In this document: positions 35,269-46,831 of the stretch, piece after piece
Position numbering within the stretch: position 1 is the first letter of the stretch
How the letters are laid out: every line of letters begins with the position of its first letter
NCBI RefSeq assembly: GCF_949987535.1
Contig: NC_080074.1
Span: 23,085,268 to 23,149,267, forward strand
Source: Balaenoptera acutorostrata
Lineage: Eukaryota; Chordata; Mammalia; Artiodactyla; Balaenopteridae
DNA: 64,000 bases
Reading direction: 5' to 3'
The notes under the pieces: model-generated
Databases searched by the model: none
What the model was told of the DNA's origin: nothing
The model's input: only the letters and a program-made list of their open reading frames with translations
Translations under genes and position numbers: made by a program

Positions 35269-35586
35269 CTACTTGCTTTTATTGAGCTTCTTGGATCTGC
35301 TGATAAATTTTTTTTTCATCAAAATTGGGAAGTTTCTAGCCATTATTTCTTCATGCCCCTTTCTCTTTCTTCTCTCTTCTTGGACTCTCATTGTACATAT
35401 GTTGGTACACTTGATAGCGTTCCATGGGTCTCTGACATTCTGTTTGTTTTTCTTCATTCTTTTCTCCTTCTGTTTCTCAAATTTATTAATCTCAATTGAC
35501 TTATATTCAAGTTTGCTTATTCTTTCTTCTGTTAAGCCTTCCCTCAGTGATATTTTCATTTCAGTTATTATACTGCTTAACTCCAA
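35269..35586 (-). pseudogene. Ancient L1 ORF1 fragment
   Basis: A 105-codon frame carries an ORF1-like stretch, EKQKEKRMKKNKQNVRDPWN then IKCTNICTMRVQEERRKRK, and EEIMARNFPILMKK. This matches the end of the coiled coil and the start of the RNA-binding (RRM) domain of L1 ORF1p. The remainder is out of frame on either side. Confidence 0.75.
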
Positions 35587-36439
35587 AATTACTATTTTTT
35601 AATAGTTTCTATCTCTTTATTGACACTCTATACTTGGTGATATATTATTTTCATATTTTCCTTTAATTCTTTAGACATGGTTTCCTTTAGTTATTTTAAA
35701 TATATCTGCAATGGGTAGTTTAAAAATCTTGTCTATTAAATCCAACATCCAGGGACAGTCTATTGACTGCTTTTTTTTTCTGTGTATGAGCCATGTGTTT
35801 CTCTTTATCTGCATGTCTCTTAAGTTTTTGTTGAACTCTACATATTTTCAATAATATAATGTAGCACTCTGGAAGTCATATTACTCCTTAGAGTTTGTTG
35901 TGATGCTGTTTGTTGATGCTGCTTATTTAGTGTTTTTCCTGGACTAATTATGTAACTGTATATTCTCTGTCAGAGCAACGGATACCTATGCTCAGTTAGC
36001 TAAGCGGTCAGCTAATGACAGATATTTCCTTAAATGCTTTGAACCTTAGCCATTGCCAAGGGGCTATGGGTGTGTATTGGAGCATGCCTTTAATGTTTTA
36101 ACAGGCAATTTACAACTCTGCCTTACCCTTAATATCTTGCTTGCACATAGCCTCAAGGTCAGCCAGAGGTGAGAGATTAGGTCCTTCCCAGGTCTTTCCT
36201 GAGTATATACACAGCCCTGTACATATGCATGGCCTTCTAGATTACCAGGAATATGTTGGAGCATTTCAGACCTTCCTATGGACATTTTGTTCTCCAGTTT
36301 TTCCTATAAAGTTTTTGGTCATCCTCTATTTAACCCTAACTAGCATCACTGCTTCTGGCAGCTGCGATGTTAAACACTTGCTGCTGATTGTTTCAATGAA
36401 TGCCCTGGGGATGTGGTATTTATTATAATAAATATAATA

Positions 36440-37810
36440 ACAAATTTTGATGGGAGGAATTAATTTAGTGCAAGGAGTCTGAGAAGGAGATGACATAAGA
36501 GCTGGGGATGATTTATGGGCTGTAATTTGCCACACAGAATAGGAGAGTGGGCATTGAAGCAAAGAAGGCATCCCTAGAGCCCACAAAGTATTGAGACCTG
36601 GTAGTGCAGGGTGACTAATGCCCAGGAAGAAGTTATGCCTGGAAAGGGAGCATGACATAAGATAGTGAGGGACTTTAGCTAAGAAAGGCATGGGCTACGG
36701 AAGACTAAGAAATTGAACCTTTAGTTCTTTAGGTAATGTAAAGTCATAGAAACTTCTTAAGGAGAGAAATTATTCAATCATTAATTTATTCAACAAATAT
36801 TTATTGAGTGTCTATTATATGATAGGCACTGTTCTATGCATTGGGGATACAGCAGTGAACAAGACAGTAAGTCCTAACCTCATAGAGCTTACATTCTTGG
36901 GGGAAAGAAATACAATGAGAAAAAAATATTAAATATGTAATATAGATTTAGGTTGGAATACATACTTTAGAGAGAGCTTTGGAGCCTGGAGTTTAGGAGA
37001 TGGCTGTGTAGGGGTAGTCAAGGGAAGCCATCTCTGAGGAGGGCACAGTCACTGAAATAAGTCACTGAAATAAGAGCAAACCATCCAAAGTCTTGAGGAG
37101 CAGCAAATCCAGAGAGGAGCAATGGCAAGTTTGAATACCTTGAGACAAGAACGGAATTAAGTTTTTCAAAGAAACACAAGAAAGCTTGGGAGTAAAGTAA
37201 GGGATAGAGTGATAAGAGATTAGGTCTAATAAAGAAGCATGGGTCAGATAATGCTTGTGGATTAGGGTAAAGAGTTTTAGTTTTACTGTAAGTAAGGGTA
37301 AGGGAAGCCATTGGAGGAACTTAAGCAAGGAAGTGACATAATCTGATTTACATTTTCAAAGATCACTGGTTACCTGTATGAAAATGGACACTAGAGGGAC
37401 AAGAGTAGAAGAAAGGGGACTAATTTATTGGAGAGATTATGGTGGCCTGGATGAAGTGGTGTCTGGTGAGCTGGTGAAATATACTTGTATTTAAGTTACG
37501 TTTTAAAGAGATTATTAGGAGAAAGAAAGGAATCAAGGCTGATTCCTAGTTTGTGAGCTTAAGCAACTGAGTGAACTGTGGTGCTGACAATAGAGAAAGG
37601 GAAGAAGGGCAGAGGGAAAAATCAGGGGTTTAGTCTGGGACATACTAAATTTGAGATGTCTACTAGCTGTACTAGCACAGATGCCAAGTAGGCATTTGGA
37701 TATTTGAGTCTAGTGCTTAGGAGAGAAGTCAGAACTGGGTGTAAAAATTTGCAAGTCACCAGCTGAGAGATGGCATTTGATGAGACCTAGGGAATGTTCA
37801 CTATAGTGAA
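36440..37810 (-). mobile_element. Long L2 LINE region (two segments)
   Basis: 36440-36770 resembles the distal L2 region (AAGGGAGCATGACATAAGAT). A second copy begins with a well-kept antisense 3' end at 36775 (CAACAAATATTTATTGAGTG, then ATACAGCAGTGAACAAGACA). It continues colinearly for 1 kb (TAAGCAAGGAAGTGACATAA, ATCACTGGTTACCTG, GGGACATACTAAATTTGAGA). A 14-bp unit is tandemly doubled near 37047-37074. Confidence 0.75.
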
Positions 37811-40800
37811 CAAATTTGTCATTTATGAATAAAATATCAAGATTAATTTATGTTTTAAGCATCATTTTTATGTAGCCTGAATATAGATTTTTATTTCTCC
37901 CTTTATATACCCCAATCTCACCATCAGTATTTGCTGCTGCTTCCTTATAAACCAATTAGCTTCATATTGTCACTATGAATAATAATAGCCATTAAGCCCT
38001 CCTCAAGGCAAGCGGTAGACACAGGACTGTTTAAGAAATGTCCTCTTTCCGTTCTTATGTAGAAAGTTCACATGGGAAGTTCTACATTATGCCATTCTGC
38101 TATAGTTCATTATTCTTAACAAAGAATGTGTCAGTTGCACATAATGGAACTGTATTTTGTATGTTACAGGTCACTTTGGTTTGGAAAATTGTTAAGCAAC
38201 CACTTTTTTGTCTCTTTACCCCATCTGGACTTTGAATATTAAATTTTGGGGAACAGACTCAGCATTTGCATTAGCAAATAATGTACTTTGCCTTCCTACT
38301 CATTGAACTATGGAAATTAGTCTGCACTATTATTTGATAATCTGTTTCAAAATACTGTTTCAGTTGGCAGTGCGGGGATAATTTCCCCATGTGGTTGAGG
38401 CTATTTAGTGAATTGATTAAGAAACAAAAGGAACCAGCCTTGATTCTGAATTCCTTTCCAAAAGTCCTGAAAGCCCTCTAACAGAAGGAAATTTTCTTCT
38501 GACACCATTAGACAATCTAAGATTTCACAAAGGGATTGCATGACCTCAGAATAAAACTAACTATACCCCTTCCACATTTGTGTCCCTAAGGCAATGTGTC
38601 TTTCTTTGGGTTGGTGGTGCACAAGAACAAGGTAAAAATAGCCTATAGGGAACAAAATAGAAATGAGAGACAGAGGGCTTGGGAGAAGCCACTTGGGTTT
38701 CCTAAAGTCAAATACACAAAAAACACTTGGAGTTAGTGTGTATGTTCAAAAGTAAATACAGCCATTTTGTATAGAAGAAAATAGAGAGGGAAAGAGAAAT
38801 AGAACCCCATGAGGAAAAAATGTATATATTCTTAAAACTTGTATTATCTAACTTATTAAGAAATAAATGACAATGAATAAAAATGACGCTTCTTTTAGAC
38901 ACTGGAAGGTTATTCTCTGGTAATGTGTGAAAAATAGCAACATGGAGGGACTATTGGTGCCTTTAAGCTTGAAATTATGTAGCAAGCCTTTCTGTGAAGT
39001 TGGGGGCTGTGCAGTCTCACCACTGCAATGGTGACTCCCTGCTTTCATTAGAGCCCTGCTGCTTCCTTTTCTCCTGTCCTGAGGGAAGAATGGGAGAAAT
39101 AGGGAGAATCTAGGCATATGTGGCAGCATCTAAGTCTGGGGCCCACCATGCCTGACTCTCCATTTGCTTTCACATGTGTTGCTTACTTGCAGCCCAAGTG
39201 GGAATAGACCAAGAAGGCAAAGCATAAACCTATTTTTAATGAATGCAGAAATAAATGACTCCTTTGGTGTCCCCCAAAGATATTAAGAACAAAAAAGGGC
39301 AAGGAGAAGGAAGGCATTAAAAGAAAATAAATGGCTCTGATAAAAGTAGGGAAGATGAAAAATGAGAAACGGCTATTATTTAGGGAACTAAATGGTAACT
39401 GTATCAGGCTCTACTTTCTCTTAATAAAGAAACAAAGCCCTACTTTCCCTCCATTGTCAAAGGTAGATTTTGTTTTCCTTCAAATGTTGATTGGTGGCTG
39501 GGAGCAGTGATGAAGTGGTCAGCAACCATTTTATCATCTACCCAAAAGTGGTTTCTACAAATTCACTCTGTTTTTATAGCATGCCTACTATATTCAGGTA
39601 GGAAATATGTTTTTTTGCATTTGTGTGTGAATTTCAGAACAAAAATCACTGGAAGCTAAACCTTTAAGGAATGTTGGATTTATCAACTAAATTTTTTTAA
39701 CAAGCAAACTAAAGCCTCGCTTCATGCACCAATAGTTCGTCTTTTGGTATTGAAGCTCCTCCTAGACATTGAGGAACTCTCGGGGAATCTATTATGCATA
39801 ATAAGAACTGCCATGTTTTTCCAGGAATTTCTAAGAAAGTTCTATTTTTACAAAAAGTCCACAAATAAATCAGAACTTAAGTGTGTATACAACAACATTC
39901 ATGTTAAGATCTCAAGAGAGAATTGTATCAATTTAATTCCTTTTTTTATGCAGTGACATAGTTACACTTACCTTTCTGATGAAGTAAATAGAATCAATGT
40001 ACAGGGAGCAGGGGTTTATATTGTCAAAGGAAAGCCTGCAATGAGTGACAGCTATGAACCAGGGATCAAAAAACCCTCACTAAAAAGCACATAAATTCCA
40101 TTATATTCAGAGCGTGAGAGGAATAAAAGGTTAAAGTTATTTAAAAGGACAAGATGTGTGTATTTTAAAGTTGCACAAAGATACCTCTTGGGTTATGACA
40201 TTATTAAATATTAACATCACAAAATAAAATTACAGGAAACTCTAAATAATGAAAAATACCGTGCTCAAGCAGAAATGCCACTGGAGGGTAGCTACACCAG
40301 CACCAAGCAATTGCAGAGTAATTCTCAATGTGCAAAAACAAAGGACTAACTGAATCATTGTTTCCTTCTTGACATCTTGAAGTAATAAAAAATTGCAATA
40401 CCAGACATCCCTCACATTTGCTTGAGGTTATAGGAGGAAAATATTTTTGCTCTGCAGGTGCTGTTTCCTTTAAGATCCATTTTGAAAAGTATAGAAATTT
40501 GGTTCAGACTGGAATTTATTAAAATCTAGAACTTTAAGCTCACTGAAAGGAAGGTTCTATACTAAATGTCAAAAAGATCCTTTCAAATTAACCCTTATAG
40601 TTACCATCTTTATAGATGGAAATACTCCTCATTTACAATCACTTTCCTCAAATTAACTTCCTCGGTGAACATAGTCTTTAAATAAACTCAACCAAAGCAT
40701 ACCAAAGCAGGCAAACGGATCACAGCAGCGGGTCATCTAATAACTTTCTCAACTCACCCCACCCTCTCTGCTTCTTGAGTTGGAGGGTAGAATATGTAGG

Positions 40801-41125
40801 CATGGCACAATGGGAGTCAGGTGATGTTCCTTGTATAATTAAAAGGCTCCTAAACGTCAAGCATTTGCCTTAAAACCTCATTAGAATACAGCAATAATTG
40901 ACAGAATCTATAGAAAACACACTGAGCTACTTGAAGGGGTAGTATAACATTATACAGTAATGTGGCTAGTAGGATGAATCCCAGGTGGAAAAACAGTGGT
41001 CAAGCAAAGAGGAAAATCATTGAAGGAATTCAAGAGATCTAAGATGGTTCCTTCAAACCGCTCTCACAGAAAGAGGTTTACAAGCCTCCCCCATCAGGTA
41101 ACTTTGCAATTCTATCTGGACTTTG
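37811..41125. other. Unique DNA, about 3.3 kb
   Basis: No transposable element was recognised with confidence. Frames up to 93 codons (38848-39129, minus) show no known domain. The block 40040-40500 is AT-rich with no low-complexity explanation. This is one of the longest repeat-poor stretches in the window. Confidence 0.4.
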
Positions 41126-41232
41126 AGTTTGCTGAGGTGAGGAACTGTATTAGCTCAGTACTTGGGTTCATGATGGCATACAGTATAAACTCTGACATGT
41201 GGTAAATGCTCCCTTAAATGTTTGTTGAGAAA
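41126..41232 (+). mobile_element. L2 LINE 3' end
   Basis: GAACTGTATTAGCTCAGTAC, then GGTAAATGCTCCCTTAAATG and TTTGTTGAGAAATGG match the sense L2 terminus. Confidence 0.65.
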
Positions 41233-41342
41233 TGGAAAGCATGAAGGGAGAGAAGACAGGAAAGAAGGAAGGACAGAGAGGGAAAGGGAATGTAAAAAGG
41301 AGAAAAGAAAGAAGAATTGATGGCCAGGGAAGGAAAAAAGAA
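41233..41342. repeat. Purine-rich (GGAA/GAAA) tract after an L2 end
   Basis: About 110 bases of imperfect GA-rich sequence follow the L2 terminus, and likely grew from its short terminal repeats. Chance frames cross it on both strands. Confidence 0.8.
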
Positions 41343-42204
41343 ATACTTTTAACAAGTCCTAGTAATTATTTTTTGCCTCCCTGGAATAGCCAAATACATT
41401 ATATACATGTCCTGGATTCTTGTTTGAAAATTGAAGTTTGTATTAACTTGCTGCCATCCACAGCTTCTACAAGCAGCTGAAATTGCTGTCTAACTCTTGT
41501 GGAATGTAATTATCTTAGCACTTAGCAAAGCAGTAGAGTTTCAGGTATAAGGTATGCGTTGAGATTGATGGTTTGAAGATACACTTCTAAGGAGGGTTCA
41601 TTGTAAGTCAGCCAGCTGTTTCTGGCCGCAAGCAGTTGATAAGGTAAGTGGACCAGGATTTAAGTGTTCTGTGTGCTTAGTAATACTCGTAGCTTTTTGG
41701 AGTAGATACGTCTCCACACTCATCAAACAACAGCCCCAACAGCTGGCAGAGTTTTATCCAGATCTAGAAGCCCACCCAGCCTTTGAAGCACATCTGAAAG
41801 TGCCTTCTTCAAACAATCTGAGTGAACAGTGTGCTTTTATTCCTCTGTTCTCCAAGGTGTGAAACTTGCAGAGAAGCTAAAACAGAGTAGGCAGAGACAG
41901 GCATGATGTATCTCACTGCGTTTCCCAGTATGCATCATACGATGACTTTCATTCATCCATCTAGCACTTGGGCCAGGCTAGTGTACGTGTTAAAAGTTGT
42001 AAGGAAGTCACAGACGCCTGAGCATCAAATAAGAAGAAACAGACTTAGTATAAGCAAAGTTTAGTTAGAGGCAAAGCAGATGCTCTGAAATCTCTATCCC
42101 TATCCCTGAGAATCTTCTGAAAATAGAACCCATCCAATAAGTGTGGATTGCTTTGGCTAGTTTAGATAGAGTGACTTGAAGGCAAGGGATCAGGGATTAC
42201 AGAA
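41343..42204. other. No recognised feature
   Basis: Unique sequence. A good splice-donor-like AAGGTAAGT at about 41640-41648 follows a stretch with no supported exon. The 63-codon frame 41671-41862 has no known domain. Confidence 0.45.
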
Positions 42205-42318
42205 GTGAGTTTGAATCAGGCTCTACTACAGATTAACTTTGTTACCTTAAAAGAGTTCCTTGGCTCCCTGAGATTTAGTCACCTCATCTGTGAAATGATA
42301 GTAAAAATAGAAATGTAA
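42205..42318 (-). mobile_element. MIR SINE, cut by an L1
   Basis: Antisense MIR: TTGAATCAGGCTCTACTACA, then GAGATTTAGTCACCTCATCT and GTGAAATGATAGTAAAAATA. The L1 at 42324 begins within it. Confidence 0.65.
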
Positions 42319-42323
42319 TCTTT

Positions 42324-43687
42324 TTAAAAAATTTCTTTCATTGAAGTATAGTTGATTTACAATGTTGTGTTAGTTTCTGTTGTACAGCAAAGTGATTCAG
42401 TTATACATATATATATACATTATTTATCGTATTCGTTTCCATTATGGTTTATCACAGGATATTGAATATAGTTCCCTGTGCTATACAGTAGGACCTTGTT
42501 GTTTATCCATTCTATATGTAGTAGTTGGCATCTGCTAATCCCAAACTCCCAGCCCATCCCTCCCCACTTCCCCTTGACAACAACAAGTCTGTTCTCTATG
42601 TCTGTGAGTCTGTTTCTGTTTCGTAGATAAGTTCATGTATTAGATTACACATATAAGTGGTATCATATGGTATTTGTTTCTCTTTCTGACTTACTTCACT
42701 TAGTATGGTAATCTCTAGTTCCATCCATATTGCTGCAAATGGCATTATTTCATTATTTTTTATGGCTGAATAGAATCCCATTATGTATATATAACACATC
42801 TTGTTTATCCATTCATCTGTTGGTGAACATTTGGGTTGCTTTCATGTCTTGGCAAGTGTTAATAGTGCTGCAATGAACATTGAGGTACATGTATCTTTTT
42901 GAATTATGGTTTTCTACAGATATATGCCCAGGAGTGGGATTGCAGGATCATATGGTACCTCTGTTTTTAGTTTTTTGAGGAACCTCCATACTGTTCTCCA
43001 TAGTGGCTGTACCAATTTATAAATACATTCTCATCAACAGTGTAGGAGGGTTCCCTTTTCTCCACACCCTCTCCAGCATTTGTTATCTGTAGACTTTTGA
43101 ATGATAGCCCATTCTGGTCAGTGTGAGATGATACCTCATTTTAGTTTTGATTTGCAGTTCTCTAATAATTAGTGATGTTGAGCATCTTTTTATGTGCCTG
43201 TTGGCCACCTGTATGTCTTCTTTGGAGAAATGTCTATTAAGATCTTCTGCCCTTTTTTCGATTGGGTTGTTTTTTTGTTGTTGAGTTGTATGAGCTGTTT
43301 GTATATTTTTGAAGTTAAACTTTTGTCAGTTGCATCATTTGCAAATATTTTCTCCCATTCCGTTGGTTGTCTTCTAATTTTTTTTTATGGTTTCCTTTGC
43401 TGTACAAAAATTTATAAGTTTGGTTAGGTCCAATTTGTTTATTTTTTAAAATAATTCCATTTGTTTACTTTTGTTTTTATTTCTATTGCCTTGGGAGACT
43501 GACCCAAGAAAATACTGGTATGATTAACGTCAGAGAATGTTTTGCCTATGTTCTCTTCTAGGAGTCTTATGGTGTCATGTCTGATATATATTTAAGTCTT
43601 TAAGCTATTTTGAGTTCATTTTTGTGTGTGGTGTGAAGGTGTGTTCTAACTTCATTGATTTACATGTGGCTGTCCAATTTAGAAAGA
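42324..43687 (-). mobile_element. L1 LINE 3' end, about 1.35 kb
   Basis: A 5'-truncated L1 with the antisense tail at the left (decayed). A short target-site duplication of about 8 bp is visible (42316-42323 and 43688-43695). The 3' UTR resembles the 17660 copy more than the youngest copies. Frames 42596-42799 (minus, ORF2 end) and parts of the Cys region remain. It is an older artiodactyl/cetacean L1 subfamily. Confidence 0.88.
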
Positions 43688-43744
43688 TAATCTTTAATTC
43701 ACTCATTTAACGAATTATTTACTATGCACATATTTAGAAAGCAT

Positions 43745-43855
43745 GTCACTGTGTAAATTCCACAAAAACAAGGACTTGGTTTTGATCACCATGTTCCTCA
43801 GTTCCTGGAACAGTGTCTGGCACATGGAGAGTCTTCAAAAAATATTGTTGAATGA
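43745..43855 (+). mobile_element. L2 LINE 3' end
   Basis: Sense L2 terminus: GGAACAGTGTCTGGCACATG, then a TCAAAAAATATTGTTGAATG block. Confidence 0.7.
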
Positions 43856-43879
43856 TATCATACAACAAATTAGGAAGAA

Positions 43880-44085
43880 CAGGCTTCCTGGGTTTGAAAT
43901 TCGGCTTCTCTACTGAGCTGCATGACATCAGGGCAAGTTGTTCCACCTCTCCATGCCACAGTTTTCTCATCTATGAAATGAGATGCTGGTAATAGGATCT
44001 ATTTCACTGGGTTGGGTGAGGATTAAATAAGATACCATATACGAACTACATAGAACAGTGTCTGGCGCTGTGCTCAAATTGCCAG
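43880..44085 (-). mobile_element. MIR SINE
   Basis: Antisense MIR: GGGTTTGAAATTCGGCTTCT, CACCTCTCCATGCCACAGTT, TTCTCATCTATGAAATGAGA, and the GAACAGTGTCTGGC end. Confidence 0.75.
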
Positions 44086-44137
44086 GTGCTTTTAAAATGA
44101 TAAAAAATATTGTTAATTATGAACTAGTTATTATTAT

Positions 44138-44488
44138 TATTTTTTTTTTAATGATATTCTTGTCTGCTTACATTCTTTTTATGTATGTATGTATGTATGT
44201 ATGTATGTATGTATGTATGTATGTATGGCTGTGTTGGGTCTTCGTCTCTGCGCGAGGGCTTTCTCGCGCAGAGTGGCAAGCGGGGGCCACTCTTCATCGC
44301 GGTGCGCGGGCCTCTCACTATCGCGGCCTCTCGCTGCCGCGCACAGGCTCCAGACGCGCAGGCTCAGTAATTGTGGCTCACGGGCCGAGTTGCTCCGCGG
44401 CATGTGGGATCCTCCCAGACCAGGGCTCGAACCCGCGTTCTCTGCATTGGCAGGCAGACTCTCAACCAGTGCGCCACCAGGGAAGCCC
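44138..44488 (-). mobile_element. CHR-2-type SINE with expanded tail
   Basis: An antisense SINE with a perfect 17-bp target-site duplication (44121-44137 and 44489-44505). B-box (44424-44432) and A-box (44466-44476) are intact on the minus strand, and CpG sites are unusually well kept, suggesting youth. The tail contains an (ATGT)n array at 44181-44227. A 151-codon frame 44058-44513 crosses it and is not a gene. Confidence 0.97.
44181..44227. repeat. (ATGT)n microsatellite in SINE tail
   Basis: About 12 perfect tetranucleotide units. The array likely grew from the A-rich SINE tail and should be length-polymorphic. Confidence 0.95.
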
Positions 44489-44534
44489 TGAACTAGTTAT
44501 TATTAATCAATAATTTTTATTGCTGTTTTTATTA

Positions 44535-44765
44535 TTATCCAGCTACTGGATTAGGCACTGAGGATATAAAAATGAATAAGTCATGACCCCTGTCCCAATG
44601 AGTTTGCTTACTAGAGGATCCAACTAATAAGCAAAATTATCCATACAATACAGATATCAGTGCAACAACAGGTGACTATGGAAGTAAAAGCAGGTGCTTC
44701 ACAACACAATTTGTAGAGTCAGTGAGTACTCCCTAGAGAAACTGACATGTGTGTCCTAAACTCAG
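44535..44765 (-). mobile_element. L2 LINE fragment
   Basis: Antisense L2: GGATTAGGCACTGAGGATAT, then a TGACCCCTGTCCCAATGAG block, and GGTGACTATGGAAGTAAAAG. Confidence 0.6.
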
Positions 44766-44994
44766 TTTTTAAAACTAAATCCTCCCTGCCTAATGGAAAA
44801 GAAGCCTGTGTGTGGTTATCAGAAATCATTGTCTGCCAGAATTCCCAGGTGAATCACAGGACACGTGTACAAATATTGTTCCCTTTCTCTTCCTTGATTT
44901 CCCCTTCTGTGATGCTTACTTTATAATATCAGATAGGGTGTAGAAGACGTGCTTGGTAAGATGCCTTCATGCCTCTGTAGAACGAGCTCTAACA

Positions 44995-45212
44995 CAGTGG
45001 CTTTCAAACTGTGTTTCAGTGAGCCCTAGGGATCTACAGACATCTCTTGGGCATGACCCCCTCTAAATCACAGGAAAACCAGACTGAGAAAGGATCTCCA
45101 GAACCTCCACTCTGCACTAACCATAAATATGGAAATTTGTGTATGATTTCTTTGGAAACGAGCACTCCACTGTGAAAGTTAACAATAATTTTTTAAAGTT
45201 TAAAATCCACTG
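44995..45212 (+). mobile_element. hAT-type MITE with clear terminal inverted repeats
   Basis: The left TIR CAGTGGCTTTCAAACTG matches the right end AGTTTAAAATCCACTG in inverted orientation. The interior includes GAGCCCTAGGGATCTACAGA. No coding capacity. Confidence 0.75.
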
Positions 45213-45899
45213 CCTTACAGATTCTTCTAAGAAACACCTTATCAGGGAGAACAAGGTTCCCTGATCCCAGGAAAGGCAAATGTTTGGGAGAAGGAGATTT
45301 TGAGAGGCTTCTAATTCTAAATGAGGAGTTTTCTCCCTGGCATATTTCCCAGCCTAAAAAGATATTTCTTTCTAATGCAGTGTTGTAGGAAACATGGCCC
45401 AGCTAATAAAACATCAAATTTAGTGAATGATGAAATATTACTAATTCTCCTGAAGTATCGATTCATGATTTTTTACTTGGTTTCAAGTGGATCACATATT
45501 CCAAAAAGTAAACGTAAGTTTACATAAACAAACTGTAGTTACTGTTTCATCTATATTAAGGAAAAAAACATGGATTGATCCATTAAGTCTACTCCATTTA
45601 TAATCGTATTGCATGTCCAGGCTATTTTTTATATCCTTGAAAGTTTGGAGAGCCATTAAGTAATAAAGAATACCAGGAGTTTCTATCATCTCTCTACACA
45701 AGCAAAATATGGTACCAAATCTGAAATACTCCAAAAGCCTGTCAAATGTAAATAGTTATATCATAAACATAGAAATACATCCTATTAATAAAAATCTATT
45801 TAACAAAAATACTTCCATTACATTTTAATTTTATTTACTAATACTTAGGTTAGCACTATTATCTCCCAGATTATTCTAATAATTTAAACATGTACAAGG
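45213..45899. other. No recognised feature
   Basis: Unique, AT-rich sequence. Nothing could be assigned. Confidence 0.5.
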
Positions 45900-46810
45900 A
45901 AAGAGAAATGGCACATGTTGAATGTGTACTATATACTTGGCGTTTTACATATAGCTGACCCCTTAGTGTGCAGTCATTTGTTGAATTGATGAATAAATCC
46001 TTACCATATCAAAAAGAGTCATGTACCAAAATGTTCATTGCAGCTCTATTTACAATAGCCAGGACATGGAAGCAACCTAAATGTCCATCAACAGATGAAT
46101 GGATAAAGAAGATGTGGTACATATATACAATGGAATATTACTCAGCCATAAAAAGAAATGAAATGGAGGTATTTGTAATGAGGTGGATGGAGTTAGAGTC
46201 TGTCATACAGAGTGAAGTAAGTCAGAAAGAGAAAAACAAATACAGTATGCTAACACATATATACGGAATCTAAGGGAAAAAAAAAAAAAAAGGCCATGAA
46301 GAACCTAGTGGCAAGACAGGAATAAAGACACAGACCTACTAGAGAATGGACTTGAGGATATGGGGAGGGGGAGGGGTAAGATGTGACAGGGTGAGAGAGT
46401 GGCATGGACATATATACACTACCAAATGTAAAATAGATAACTAGTGGGAAGCAGCCGCATAGCACAGGGAGATCAACTCGGTGCTTTGTGACCACCTAGA
46501 GGGGTGGGATAGGGAGGGTGGGAGGGAGGGAGATGCAAGAGGGAAGAGAAATGGGAACATATTGTATATGTATAACTGATTCACTTTGTTATAAAGCAGA
46601 AGCTAACACACTATTGTAAGGCAATTATACTTCAATAAAGATGTTTAAAAAAAAAAAATCCTTACCATAACCCAGCTCTTTTATTACTGACAAGGAAACA
46701 GGTTCAGGGAAATTTCACAATGTTCCAGGTCTAATAAGAGCTAGGATTGAAACACTGTTTGTTTTCCCAGATGCCTGTATTCTATCCAATGCATCAGAGG
46801 AATTGGTACA
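45900..46810 (+). mobile_element. MIR SINE split by a young L1
   Basis: The left part (45900-46008) carries TGTGTACTATATACTTGGCG. The right part (46670-46810) carries GACAAGGAAACAGGTTCAGG and TAAGAGCTAGGATTGAAACA in MIR order. The L1 at 46009-46655 and its target-site copy lie between them. Confidence 0.65.
46009..46655 (+). mobile_element. Young L1 LINE, 5'-truncated
   Basis: A complete retroinsertion: ORF2 C-terminus, 3' UTR, AATAAA and A-tail, with a perfect 14-bp target-site duplication (45995-46008 and 46656-46669). It closely matches 1-916. The frame 45968-46273 starts in host sequence and enters L1 at the KESCTKM block, ending at HIYGI-stop. Confidence 0.97.
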
Positions 46811-46831
46811 ATAAATATTGTATTACATACC

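Larger units (their letters stand above)
29985..36430 (-). mobile_element. Nearly full-length ancient L1 (L1M), decayed, split by a SINE
   Basis: Reading on the minus strand, 5' to 3': a 5' region and ORF1-like part (about 36430-34700), ORF2 from the endonuclease start (34372) to its end (about 30250), then a 3' UTR ending near 29985. Excluding the 313-bp SINE insertion with duplication, ORF2 would span about 3.8 kb, the normal L1 length. Frameshifts and stops destroy both frames. The 5' edge is approximate. It holds two local rearrangements (31169-31194 and 32241-32444). Confidence 0.85.

Noticed and set aside
41640..41862. Exon-like frame near a splice-donor-like AAGGTAAGT
   Set aside because: The donor lies upstream of the frame rather than at its end, and no acceptor or known domain could be matched.
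44058..44513. 151-codon frame with MYVC repeats
   Set aside because: It crosses the (ATGT)n tail and the antisense SINE, including its target duplication. It is not a gene.
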